Made by a program: the position numbers and the translations under genes. The notes below the pieces were generated by a model. That model searched no databases. It saw only the letters and a list, made by a program, of their open reading frames with translations, and had not been told where the DNA came from. A DNA stretch of 57,637 bases from Actinoplanes sp. KI2 (GTDB lineage Bacteria; Actinomycetota; Actinomycetes; Mycobacteriales; Micromonosporaceae): the NCBI RefSeq assembly GCF_025630775.1, contig NZ_JAOSZE010000054.1, positions 1 to 57,637 on the forward strand. Direction: 5' to 3'. This document shows positions 1 to 9,100 of this stretch, in pieces (positions within the stretch are counted from its first letter, which is position 1; each line of letters starts with the position of its first letter).

Positions 1-134
1 CGTTACCCACGCCGCTGCAGCGACCAGCAGCATCAGCAATGCGATGATCCGCTTCCTCTCCACCTCGTTGGTCACACCTGACCGGCGCACCCGTACGCGC
101 CCGCACGGTGATATACGGCACCGGGTTACACGCC

Positions 135-400
135 TCATGCCCAAGGCGACCAACGGATGTCCGGACGGCGGTGCAGTGTCCGGGGCGGACCGCACGGGGC
201 CAGTTGATCGCTCAGCGCGGCGATCTGCTCGCGTAGTGCCTCCGCCGTCGCGGCCGCGGTCGTCTCCCGTTCGGCGATCAGCGCCCAGATCGTCCGTGCG
301 TCCACCCGCCACGCCAGACGCCAGGACGGTGTGGCGGTGTCGGTCAGCCGGCGGGCGACGTTGGAACGCACCCTGGCCGCCGTGCTGCGTGATCGCACCG
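135..400 (-). pseudogene. Unidentified antisense coding remnant
   Basis: The minus strand carries a coding-like tail ending at 135 with an alanine/glutamate-rich, coiled-coil-like stretch (around RTIWALIAERE and LREQIAALSDQLA). Upstream of it the reading frame becomes low-complexity Arg/Ser/Thr text, so only the C-terminal part looks real. I do not recognise the family. It faces the ABC-transporter scrap on the plus strand, so the first 500 bases look like decayed sequence rather than working genes. Confidence 0.2.
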
Positions 401-480
401 TAAGCGTGGTGGCACACCGACTCGTATCAGCAAACGACCCGGATCGTATCGTCGTGCTGGAGAACGGGCGCGTTGATGGG
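394..480 (+). pseudogene. ABC transporter ATPase C-terminal scrap
   Basis: A short plus-strand stretch reads like the end of an ABC exporter nucleotide-binding domain: the H-loop (VVAHRL) followed by DPDRIVVLENGRV, the usual last beta strands of the domain. No Walker A, signature or Walker B precedes it, and after GRV the frame does not continue as an ABC protein. It is best read as a remnant of a deleted transporter gene. The identification rests on this short motif alone. Confidence 0.45.
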
Positions 481-526
481 AAGGTGCGGAACCGGGGTGG
501 CGAGCAGGTCGATATCAGTCGTCGGA

Positions 527-1192
527 ATGGACGCAGAAGCACCGGCCGGCTCCATTGTCGTCGTGATCGACGTCATTCGCGCTTTTACCACAGCCGCAGT
601 CGCCTTTGAACGTGGCGCGACAGATATCTACTGCACGCCGTCGATCGGCGCTGCGCTCAGGCTCCGCCAAATTCACACGGACCGGATCCTCGTCGGTGAG
701 GAGCGCGGCTTGAAGCCGGCGGACTTTGATTTCGGCAACTCGCCGTATGAGATGTCCAAAGCGCGCCTCGTCGGCCGGGGGCTGATCCAAGCGACGTCGA
801 ACGGCACACTCGGCCTCGCGCGGCCTCAAGACGTGGCCGCCTTGCTTGCCACCTCGGCGGTGAATGTCGGCGCCACGGCACGCTGGATCGACATGAACCA
901 CGCGAGGACCCCCTGCGTGATCGTGTGTACAGGCCGAACTGCGGAGGACTGGGTCTGCGCCCGCTACCTTCGCGACGTCCTCGAGGGCATGGATCCGAGG
1001 CCGGCCGATCTGATCGAGGGTATCCGACGGGGAGCGGCCGAGCATGCTCAGGCCTACTCAGTCCGCTCTGCCTCCGAGAGAGTTGATCTCTCGTTCGATC
1101 TGCCGTTCTGCAATGACATCGATCGGTCGGACTTCGCGATGGTCGCTCATCGGGACGACAATTACATTGCGGTGGAGGCCGTGCGGTGCTGA
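527..1192 (+). CDS. 2-phosphosulfolactate phosphatase (ComB) family protein
   Basis: The 221-residue product has the ComB-type beginning VVVIDVIRAFTTA, a GEERGLKPADFDFGNSP segment and QATSNGT, all typical of the family (Mg-dependent 2-phosphosulfolactate phosphatase in archaeal coenzyme M synthesis; role in actinobacteria unclear). The frame is open from 473, but residues before Met at 527 do not resemble the family. Even from 527 the N-terminus is shorter than usual and no good ribosome binding site is visible, so the 5' end may have been lost at the junction with the upstream ABC scrap. GC content is lower than in most of the window. Function here is uncertain. Confidence 0.65.
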   Translation: MDAEAPAGSIVVVIDVIRAFTTAAVAFERGATDIYCTPSIGAALRLRQIHTDRILVGEERGLKPADFDFGNSPYEMSKARLVGRGLIQATSNGTLGLARPQDVAALLATSAVNVGATARWIDMNHARTPCVIVCTGRTAEDWVCARYLRDVLEGMDPRPADLIEGIRRGAAEHAQAYSVRSASERVDLSFDLPFCNDIDRSDFAMVAHRDDNYIAVEAVRC

Positions 1193-1249
1193 GCCATGGC
1201 GGTTTCCGGCGCATGAGCCTGCTCCAGGCACAGGGGCCGCATCGGGGTG

Positions 1250-1840
1250 TCAGGAGATCAGGATGTCGATGCCGTCCCCGAGCAGTTTCATGCCGAGCAC
1301 CGTGAACAGGACCGTCATGATGGCGGCGTTGTGCTGCGCGGCCCAGGTCTTCCAGCTGGACAGGGTGTTCTTGGCGCGTTCGCCCGCGATCAGGAACACC
1401 GCCAGCGGGATCAGGGTCCCCGGGGAGCCGATGAGCGCGAAAATCGCCAGCCCCGCGACCTGCTTGTCGGTGGAAACCCCGGCCGAGCTGATCGCGGCGG
1501 CCGCGGCGATGGTCAGCCCGGCGTTCTTGGCATTGGCCGCGGACAGCACGAGAGAGAGCCCGAGGATCTTCACGGCGTTGAAGTGGTCGATCGCGGCCAT
1601 CCACTTGGGCAGTTCTGCCTGCGAGGTGTCCGTGGGACGGTGCCGCCACTGCTGGAGAGCCAGCAGGACGAGCAGCAATCCGATGACGAGCTTGAGAACG
1701 CCCACCCAATCGGCCGGCTTCCCGTTCTCGGAGGCGCCGGCACCGCCGGTGATCGCCAGTGTGATCGCGCCGAGCCCCGCTAGTCCCACCAGCCAGCCGG
1801 CGGCGAACACCAGTCCGCTCACTCGCCCAAGACCGGCCAT
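1250..1840 (-). pseudogene. GAP-family membrane protein, 5'-truncated
   Basis: The C-terminal 190 or so residues match the GAP/Sap (sulfolipid-addressing-like) family of small multi-pass membrane proteins: LPKWMAAIDHF, NAKNAGLTIAAAAAIS and the final MKLLGDGIDIL. Full-length members begin with an extra N-terminal membrane helix (about 35 residues) before the segment seen here at GLVFAAGWLVGLAG. That helix is missing, and the sequence abuts the beginning of a DyP-peroxidase remnant on the other strand. An ATG at 1840 exists but would give a protein without its first helix. I call it a pseudogene. Confidence 0.7.
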
Positions 1841-1849
1841 CTGCCGCCC

Positions 1850-2530
1850 ATGCCCAGCCCCGACGTGCTGGGGCGCAACGGAACCTACATCGCCGTACGG
1901 AAGATTCACACCAAGGTCGCGGCCTGGCGACAGTACCTGCGCGCGAACACCTCCGGTCCCGAGGACGAGGCGCTCCTGGCGGCGAAGATGGTCGGGCGCC
2001 GGCCCAGCGGAGCGCCGCTGACGCTGACCCCGGAGCACGACGACCCGCAACTGGGCGCCGATCCGCACCGCAACAACGACTTCCTGTACCGGGCGGACGA
2101 CGAGCGCGGCCTCCGGTGCCCCGCCAGTGCGCACGTCCGGCGCGTCAACCCCCGCGACGCCGACATCATCGGCAACGCGCGGATGCACCGCCTCATCCGC
2201 CGCGGCACCACCTACGGCCCGCCGTTGCCGGCGGGCGAATTGGAGGACGACGGCGCCGACCGGGGGCTGATCGGAACCTTCACCGGGGCCCACCTCGACC
2301 GGCAATTCGAGTTCATCAAGGCCGAGTGGGTCAACGACGGAAACTTCATCGGCTACCCCGGCGAGCAGGACCCGGTGGCCGGGCACCACGGCGGCACCAG
2401 CACCGTCACCATCCCCGAGAAGCCGTTGCGCCGCCGCCTGAAGAACCTGCCCAGCTTCGTGGCCACCCGCGGCGGCGAGTAGTGCTTCCTGCCGGGCCTG
2501 CGCGCACAGCGCTGGATCACCGACCCTGCT
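1850..2530 (+). pseudogene. DyP-type peroxidase, 5'-truncated and with nonsense codon
   Basis: The translation matches the C-terminal half of a dye-decolorizing heme peroxidase: DVLGRNGTY, NNDFLYRADDERGLRCP, the HVRRVNPRDA segment holding the proximal heme His, LEDDGADRGLIG and FEFIKAEWVNDGNFIG. The N-terminal ferredoxin-like domain is absent. In addition an in-frame TAG at 2480-2482 follows TRGGE, exactly where the family continues with Tyr, and the same frame goes on with CFLPGLRAQRW, the expected C-terminus. A single base change (TAC or TAT to TAG) explains it. Two independent lesions make this a clear pseudogene. Confidence 0.85.
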
Positions 2531-2599
2531 GTTGAGCGTCGTCCTTCTGATCGGCATCTACCGGCTGCCGGAGACCCGGACAGAGGTAGGTGGTAACCG

Positions 2600-2665
2600 A
2601 GCCTCCCTGCGGCGCAGGTGCAGGTATCGGGCCTCCACGTAGGAGTGCAGAGACTTGCGGGCGGC
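2600..2665 (-). pseudogene. ECF sigma factor (SigE-type) scrap
   Basis: On the minus strand SLHSYVEARYLHLRR resembles the beginning of a SigE-family ECF sigma factor (region 2.1). Nothing else of the gene follows. The underlying DNA is nearly identical to part of the longer sigma-factor remnant at 16.3-16.5 kb (see the 43-bp repeat). Confidence 0.5.
2608..2650 (+). repeat. 43-bp direct repeat, copy 1
   Basis: Beginning TGCGGCGCAGGTGCAGGTAT and ending AGGAGTGCAG, this 43-base stretch recurs at 16459-16501 in the same orientation with one mismatch (CACGT here, CAGGT there). It encodes part of a sigma-factor-like sequence on the minus strand. The two copies bracket the TetR, lectin and RHS toxin block. 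Confidence 0.85.
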
Positions 2666-2689
2666 CCGGAAGTTGGCTTTGTCTCGTGG

Positions 2690-3262
2690 TCAGGTGAGGA
2701 AGGGAAGGCCCGCGTAGCCCATGGCTTCGAGGTAGGTGTCGTCGCCGCCGGTCTGGTTGTTGAGCTCGAGCGAGACCATGCCGTGGGCCACGGCCCACAG
2801 GTGCAGGGCGATCCGCTCCGGGTCGCCGGGGGTGAAGACGCCGGCTGTCTGGCAGCGTTCGACGCCTTCGACCAGGGGGCGGTAGGTCAGATCGGCGGCG
2901 GCCCGGTCCTCGGGGCTGGGCGTGAAGCCGGGGGCGATCCGGCCGAACATCAGCCCGTAGAGGTGGGGGCTGGCGAGCGCGGCGGCGCGGTAGGCCCTAC
3001 CGAGCGCGATCACGTCAGTGAGCGGCTCGTCGGTGACAGGTACCGCGGCGAGGGCCTCGCCGAGCCGGCGGAAGCCTTCCCGGTGCATGGCCGCGAGTAG
3101 GCCTTCTTTGTCGCCGAACAGGGTGTAGACCGGCATCGTCGAGACGCCGGCGGCCGCCGCGAGTTTGCGCAGGGACAGCCCGCCCGGGCCGTCCTCGACC
3201 AGGATGCGGGCGGCCTCGTCCACCAGGCGGGTGGTCAGGTCGGGGCGGTTGACGGGCGTCAC
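2690..3262 (-). CDS. TetR/AcrR family transcriptional regulator
   Basis: The 190-residue repressor has an N-terminal helix-turn-helix at about residues 8-55 (LSLRKLAAAAGVSTMPVYTLF) and a C-terminal ligand domain with ASPHLYGLMFG, typical of the WHG-type TetR C-terminal domain. I chose the GTG at 3262-3260 because the helix-turn-helix begins directly after it; the open frame continues upstream through the palindrome but looks non-coding there. The gene is divergent from the DUF2306 membrane protein, and a perfect inverted repeat at 3271-3305 lies between the two, so it probably represses both. The ligand is unknown. Confidence 0.88.
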   Translation of the reverse strand: MTPVNRPDLTTRLVDEAARILVEDGPGGLSLRKLAAAAGVSTMPVYTLFGDKEGLLAAMHREGFRRLGEALAAVPVTDEPLTDVIALGRAYRAAALASPHLYGLMFGRIAPGFTPSPEDRAAADLTYRPLVEGVERCQTAGVFTPGDPERIALHLWAVAHGMVSLELNNQTGGDDTYLEAMGYAGLPFLT

Positions 3263-3270
3263 GGAGTCGA

Positions 3271-3305
3271 CTATAACAACGTTATGGCCAATAACGTTGT
3301 TATAG
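3271..3305. promoter_or_regulatory. 15-bp perfect inverted repeat, TetR operator candidate
   Basis: CTATAACAACGTTAT, a five-base spacer GGCCA, then ATAACGTTGTTATAG: two perfect 15-base arms in otherwise GC-rich DNA. It sits nine bases upstream of the TetR start and contains the ATG (3284) of the DUF2306 gene. Size, symmetry and position fit a TetR operator. That the adjacent TetR binds it is inference. Confidence 0.8.
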
Positions 3306-3763
3306 CGTTGCACGCGGGGGCCGCCACGATCGCGATGGCGCTCGGCGCCTACCAATTGGTCCGCCGGACCAGGGGCGATCGGGCCCACCGCTGGATCGGC
3401 CGGGTGTGGACCGGCGCGATGTACTGGACGATCATCAGCTCGTTCTTCATCCAGCAGCTGCGGCCGGGTCACTTCTCGTGGATCCACGGTCTGTCGGTGT
3501 TCACCTTCGTGACGCTGTCGATCGGGCTGTGGGCGGCCGTGACCCACCGGGTGCAGTTGCACCGCAACTTCATGACCGGCTCGTACTTCGGACTGCTCGG
3601 CGCGTTCGTGGGCGCGGTCGTGGTGCCGCAACGCAAGATTCCGCAGTGGACCCTGCACCAGCCGGCCGGCCTGGCGCTGGGCCTGACCGTGTGCCTGCTG
3701 GTCACCGCGGCCGTCGTCGTGGCGGCGACGGCTCGTCGCGCCGAACAGCCGCTCAAGAGCTGA
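3284..3763 (+). CDS. DUF2306 family membrane protein
   Basis: The 159-residue product has about four membrane segments and the family pattern ALHAGAATIAMALGAYQLVRR, HRWIGRVW and VQLHRNFMTGSYFGLL with conserved His residues (DUF2306, function unknown). The ATG at 3284 gives the family-like N-terminus but lies inside the palindrome, and no Shine-Dalgarno sequence precedes it, so the mRNA may be leaderless. A TTG at 3307 is an alternative start. Control by the divergent TetR regulator is likely. Confidence 0.8.
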   Translation: MANNVVIALHAGAATIAMALGAYQLVRRTRGDRAHRWIGRVWTGAMYWTIISSFFIQQLRPGHFSWIHGLSVFTFVTLSIGLWAAVTHRVQLHRNFMTGSYFGLLGAFVGAVVVPQRKIPQWTLHQPAGLALGLTVCLLVTAAVVVAATARRAEQPLKS

Positions 3764-3839
3764 GCGCCCCGGCGTGAGGAGTCGCCGCCTCGGCCGCCCA
3801 TTCCCCCGCCGTCGCGATAGCGGGCTCGCACCTGCGGCG

Positions 3840-3868
3840 AGGGGTGACGGCCGGCGACCGCCACCCCT
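3840..3868. terminator. Hairpin between convergent genes
   Basis: AGGGGTGACGG, loop CCGGCGA, CCGCCACCCCT forms an 11-bp stem with one mismatch, followed on the plus strand by ATCTTT. It lies between the convergent DUF2306 gene and the lectin gene and probably stops transcription from one or both sides. Confidence 0.55.
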
Positions 3869-3877
3869 ATCTTTCCG

Positions 3878-5530
3878 TCAGTTGCCCGGCGCCTTCGGCA
3901 GGGCATGCTCGACGAAGCCGGTCACCGTGCCGCGAGCGGCCGCTGACTTGGCGAGCGAGTTGCCGACGCTCTCCGCGAGCACCTCGTACACCTGGTTGTT
4001 GCCGTCGCGAACCACGTACGCCCAGCCGCCTCCGGTGGAGACCGTGTAGGTGAACGCCGTCGGGTCGGTGACGATCACCCGGGCGCTCGCCTGCATCCAC
4101 GACCCCCACACGCCACTGCCCTCGGCGGACTCCTGCGTGAAATAGACGGTGCCGTCGGTGCCACGCACGACGATGCCGGTCTTACCGCTGGTGGGGTCGC
4201 GCACCAGCGACGGCGAGCCGGCCGCGGTGACGCCCGGGATCGTCGTCCAGTCGCTCTCGAACGTGCCATCGCTCTGCTGCGACTTGGTGACCAGCGAGCC
4301 GTCCGCTGCGCGCACCACGATCCGGGCCAGGTAGCCGGTGCGGACCGAGAGGCCGATCCGGCCGGTCAGGCCGGAGCCGCCCAGGCTCGTGAAGTCGCTG
4401 AGCTTGCCGTCGCTGTACGTCGCGGTCTGCACGGCGCCGGTGGTGTCCAGCGCGAAGACGCGCAACCCGGTCTGGGTGAGCCCGGCGGCGACCTCACCGG
4501 TCAGGTTGGTGCCGCCGATGTAACGCCAGCCCCCGTACGGCAGGTGGGTGCCGTCCTGCGGCAGGTGCCACAGCTGGCCCCCGACGATCGCGAAGGTGAC
4601 CAGCGAGCCGTCCGGCTTCTTGACCCTGACCGGCTGTGCCGCCCCGGACGGGTTCGAGACGCCAATATCGGTCCAGTTCGAGAACGTCGAGGCGTGCGCG
4701 GCCGTCTGAGTGGAGACGTCGAGGTCGGCGTCGCCGCCGTTCTGCGCGACCAGCGACGCCCGCCCGTCGGCCTGGACGTTCACGCTCGGGTGCCCCGCGT
4801 ACAGGTCGAGGCCGCTCGCGGACTGCCAGATGATGTTGGTGAAGTTCTCCGGGCTGTCCTGATATCCGGTCCACATGTGGCCGGCGTCGGTCGTGTACGA
4901 GTAGACGATCGGGCCGAGCGTCGCCGTGCCGGGGCCGGCCTGCACGGCCACGACGGGGGTGTTGGTGGACGCCCCCACGGTCACTCCCGCTGCCGCGGCG
5001 GCGGGCGGGAAGTAGAACTGGTCGTTCAGCGTGGTGACGGCGGTCTGGCAGGTGTAGATGTTGATGGCGGTATTGATGTCCGTCAGGCCCTTGTAGACGT
5101 TCAGGCACTTGCCGCTCTGCACCGACTGGATGCGGTAGGTGCTCTGTCCGGCCACCGGCAGGAACCGCCAGAGGTTGTTCGTGGCGGTGGCGCTGCAGGT
5201 GTATTGGTGGACCGGGGTGTTATCGACTACCGCGGCCTTGTAGACGTTCAGGCACTTGTTGTCGTAGGTAGCGACGATCTGGTAGGTGTCCGCGCCGATC
5301 GGCACCACCTTGAACTTGTCGTTCACGAACGAGTCGGAGCAGTTGTACTGGATCAGCGGCGCGTCGTCGGCGGTCGTAGCGCCCTTGATGTTGAGGCACT
5401 TGTTGCTGTGCCCCGCCTTGATCTCCACCCCGGCAGCCGGCGTGATGGCCGCTTGCGCGGCAGACGGCAGGACCAGGAACCCGGCGACCACCACGAGCGC
5501 GGTGACGACCCGGGCCAGACGTACACCCAT
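3878..5530 (-). CDS. Secreted ricin-type lectin with PLL-like propeller domain
   Basis: The 550-residue protein starts at the ATG at 5530, preceded by GGAGGAAGA; upstream frame is not coding-like. Residues 1-28 are a Sec signal peptide ending PSAAQAA. Residues about 32-180 form a ricin B-type beta-trefoil with three repeats (NKCLNIKG, NKCLNVYK, GKCLNVYK, each with a following paired Cys). Residues about 200-550 hold repeated W/G-rich blades (SNWTDIGVSNP, GGWRYIGGTNLTGEV, FESDWTTIPGV, WGSWMQAS), like PLL/tectonin-type sugar-binding propellers. No catalytic domain is seen. An extracellular carbohydrate-binding role is likely; the glycan target is unknown. Confidence 0.8.
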   Translation of the reverse strand: MGVRLARVVTALVVVAGFLVLPSAAQAAITPAAGVEIKAGHSNKCLNIKGATTADDAPLIQYNCSDSFVNDKFKVVPIGADTYQIVATYDNKCLNVYKAAVVDNTPVHQYTCSATATNNLWRFLPVAGQSTYRIQSVQSGKCLNVYKGLTDINTAINIYTCQTAVTTLNDQFYFPPAAAAAGVTVGASTNTPVVAVQAGPGTATLGPIVYSYTTDAGHMWTGYQDSPENFTNIIWQSASGLDLYAGHPSVNVQADGRASLVAQNGGDADLDVSTQTAAHASTFSNWTDIGVSNPSGAAQPVRVKKPDGSLVTFAIVGGQLWHLPQDGTHLPYGGWRYIGGTNLTGEVAAGLTQTGLRVFALDTTGAVQTATYSDGKLSDFTSLGGSGLTGRIGLSVRTGYLARIVVRAADGSLVTKSQQSDGTFESDWTTIPGVTAAGSPSLVRDPTSGKTGIVVRGTDGTVYFTQESAEGSGVWGSWMQASARVIVTDPTAFTYTVSTGGGWAYVVRDGNNQVYEVLAESVGNSLAKSAAARGTVTGFVEHALPKAPGN

Positions 5531-5552
5531 TCTTCCTCCCCCATTATTGGTA

Positions 5553-6110
5553 TTACTCACGAACAAACTCGGCAACGTAGACGGGCTCCCAATCGGACGG
5601 ACGAATGTCCAGCTGTTCTCCGCCGCGCCATTCCCGGGCGGCATTCCAGTAGCCAACCGCATCGGCGAGATCCGCATCAAGATAACCTCCGGAATACGGC
5701 ACGGACGACGCTTCCAGGCGCAGGTAGATCCCGTAGTCCTCGCTCAACTGAAGAGGGCGGACCAGCGCCTCGCGGCGTATGTCCTCCGCGATCGACTCCA
5801 CGCCCGGCCGCGTGCCCGCCGGCAGATATACGGCGAACGCCGAAACTCCGAGCATCCCGAAGACACCTCCCGGCGGGACGAAGAACGGCACGTACTCCAT
5901 GAGGAATTTCGCCGTGTCGCGATACGCGAGCAGGTCGAACTCTTCGGCGACGTCGAGCAGATTGGCGGCTGCGACCAGCGCCAGGTGTCCCGGCTTCGGC
6001 GCTCCCTTGATCTGCTCACGCAGGGACGCCTGGGCGAACGTCAGGTGCCGTCGCCGGATCACCGCGGCAAAGCTGAAGAGCTCGCGCACCGGTTGCGGAT
6101 GGTCTTCCAT
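5553..6110 (-). CDS. Putative immunity protein for the RHS toxin
   Basis: The 185-residue cytoplasmic-looking protein has no signal peptide and no family I recognise. It lies directly downstream of the RHS toxin gene, which is the standard place for the cognate immunity gene. The ATG at 6110 has AGGAAG at suitable spacing; an ATG at 6125 overlaps the toxin stop codon but lacks a ribosome binding site. Base composition is lower in GC than the RHS shell, like the toxin tip, which fits a toxin/immunity cassette acquired together. Function is inferred from position only. Confidence 0.6.
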   Translation of the reverse strand: MEDHPQPVRELFSFAAVIRRRHLTFAQASLREQIKGAPKPGHLALVAAANLLDVAEEFDLLAYRDTAKFLMEYVPFFVPPGGVFGMLGVSAFAVYLPAGTRPGVESIAEDIRREALVRPLQLSEDYGIYLRLEASSVPYSGGYLDADLADAVGYWNAAREWRGGEQLDIRPSDWEPVYVAEFVRE

Positions 6111-6118
6111 GAGTCTTC

Positions 6119-9100
6119 CTAGCATGGAGCGTCGCCGTTGATGAACGTGGTAATGGCCTTCGCTGCCGCGCTGCCGCAGATGTGCCGGAGCTCCGCGGAG
6201 GTCATCGCGTCTTTGAACTGTCCCGCATTGTTCAGGATGTTCGGGATATCCTTCATGTCCTTCAGATTGAAGGTAATCCTCGCGTCATCGCCGCCTTCGT
6301 CGACCATGGCGTCGATCATTGCCCTGGCCCGATCGGGCCCAGTACTCGTCCCGAAGAATCGCGAGTGGAACGGCTCCTGCTTCCAACTCTTGCCCCCGGT
6401 CGCTTCGACGGTGTCGGCGAGATTGCGGTCGAGTCCGAGAACCAGGTGTTCGCCGGAGACGCTGGCTTTCGCCGCACGCTCCGCCGCACGCTTCTTCAGC
6501 AGATCCCGAAGGCCGTCCGACCCTAGCTTATCGGCGTAATCGCCGCCGCTCGCTCCGGTGGGGCAGTTGTGGACGAGGATTGGCGTGCCGCCGGCGACCA
6601 CATAGTACGTGTGGAGGCCGTCGACGGTGAGGTTGTGGACCTCGGTGTTCTGGGCCGTCCACGACCTTGTTGCCGTCACCTGGACGTACGTGCCGGGGCC
6701 GGTCTCCAGCATCGAGCCGGGCTTCAGGTCGGCCGCCTTGACCCAGCGGTGCAGGTCGGGCGCCCAGATCGGGTGGTTGTCCGTGGCGTCGATCGTCGCG
6801 GTCTTGGTGCCCTTCTTGCCGTCGACGTCGATGGTCAGCTCGACCATCTGCTTCGTGCCGATGCCGGTGATCAGGGCGGTGACCGTTCGGGCCTGGGTGC
6901 GGCCCGTCGTCGGGTCGGTGGCCATCACCTTGTCGCCTAGCTTGACCTGGTCGATCGGCCTCGTGGTGCCGTCGGCCATCAGGACGGCAGTGCCCACCGC
7001 GAAGCTGTTGCAGGTGGACGGTCTGGGGTTGGCGTGGATCGACGACTCGACGCTGGAGCCGGTGGTCTCGACCGCCTCGCGTCCTGCGGAACCGGCCGAC
7101 CGGCCGGCCAGCGTGCGGCCGACCAGGCCACCCACCTGGGTGTTGCCGTACGAGCGGGCGGTGCTTGCCAGGGCCGCGCCGCCGTCCTCGAACGCCTGCT
7201 TCACGCCGCTCTTGATGAGGCCGCGTGCGGCGCCCCCGAGGGCCGCGCCGCCGAAGTCGGCGAGCGGGCCCATGACCGCGCCGGTCACGCCGCCCAGGAT
7301 CGTGTCGGCGGCCATCTCCTTCCATCCCTTGCCGCCCTGCACCATGTCGCTGACCAGGGAGTCGGCCGCTCCCGCAGCGGCCGCGCAGAGGGCCAGGCCG
7401 AGACCGGTGGCGCCGATGGCCAGACCGCAGCCGCCGCCTACCAGGGCACCCACCACCCCGCCGATGAACTGGGCCTTGTGGTCGACCACGAAGTTGGCGG
7501 CGGTCTGGACGCCGCTGACGAGCATGGCCCCGGTGGACGCCGCCGCCGAATAGAGCGCCGTGGCGGCGCCGGTCATGTCCTGCACGACCGAGGTGAAGCT
7601 CTGCACCATCTTGGGCAGCAGACCGGCCGAGATGTGCACGCTGAGCGAGCTGAGCCCGGCCGTCACCATCGAGCCGATGCTCTTGAGCGAGACGTGCTGG
7701 ACCGCGCTGCTGATCGCCGCCTTGGCTCTCGCCGTGATGGCCCGGCCCTGCTGCATGATCTCGTGCGCCCTGGCCTGGGCCGCGGCCTTGAGCCGGTTGA
7801 AGCCCGGGACGATGTGGTTGTTCCAGACGTTCTTGATCGTGTTCTTGGCGGCGTTGTAGACGTAGTCCCAGCCCCGGCCGATCGCGCTGATCCCGGCCTT
7901 GGCCTGGTTGTACAGCCACGACCCGGCGCTCACCGTGGCGTGCCAGGCGTACGACGCGGCGCTCTGCAGCGTGTTGACGGTGCTCGAGACGACGGTCGTG
8001 ACGGCGTTGCCCACCGCGTTGAGGGCCTTGTGGCACCAGCCGCACGACGGCCAGTTGCCGGTCGGGTCGTTGTTGCCCAGCGGGTTGTCGCCGGCGTACG
8101 CGTACTTGTTCGCCAGCACCGAGTCGCCGGAGGTGTAGTTCGCGGTGTCCTGCGAGACGAACGTGCCGGTGCCCGGCTCGTACCAGCGGGCGCCCATGTC
8201 GACCTGGCCGGTGGCCGGGTCGGTCCAGTCGCCCTGGAAGCCGACGTGCGGCAGGCTGCCGGTCGTGGCGGTCTTCTGGCCGAACGGGTCGTACGCGGTG
8301 GAGCTGTCCAGCGACCCGAGGGAGCCGCCCGGGGCGAAGGTGCCCACCACGTCGTCGTGCGAGTCGGAGACGGTGAGCTTGACGCCGCTGCCGCTGGAGG
8401 AGACCGACAGGAGATCGCCGTCGGCGTCGCGACCGTACTTCTCGGTGCCGTCGTCGATCGGATCGGTGCCCGTGCCGGAGTAGAGCACCGTAGCGCCATT
8501 CCGGTTGATCATGCGGTCGAGGCCGTCGTAGACGTACGTCTCGCCCTCGGCGCCGATCATCCGGTCGAACGCGTCGAACGAGTACTGGTCGGTCAGGCCG
8601 GAGCTGGTCCGCGAGGCGAGCGTCCCGCGCGGGGAGTACGCGTACGTGTAGTCGCCGTCGCCGGTCACCCGGTTGCGCTCGTCGTAGGTGGCGGTCTTGG
8701 CCCCGGCCTTGATCCGGTTGCCGGAGTCGTCCCATCCGTAGGCGACCGTTCCGGCGCTCGACGTCCACGAGGTCAGGCGGCCCGCGTCGTCGTAGCCGTA
8801 GGTGTTGCTGCCCGCCCCGGCCGTGCCCGCGGTGTCCTTGCCGACGACGTGGTCGTCCAGGTCGTACCGGTAGGCGATCGAGAGGGCGGTCTGGCCGGCG
8901 CTGTTCTTCAGCACGTCCGAGTTGAGCCGGCCCAGGTCGTCGAACCCGTACGTCCGCACCCGCCCGGCGCCGTAGTCGATGCTCTTCACAAGGCCGGCCG
9001 CGTCGTACCCGAGCGTCTCGGCGACACCCGACGCGCCGTCCTGCTGCGTGGCGAGCCGGCCCTTCGCGTACGTGAAGGTGGCGGTGCCGGCCGCGTCGGT

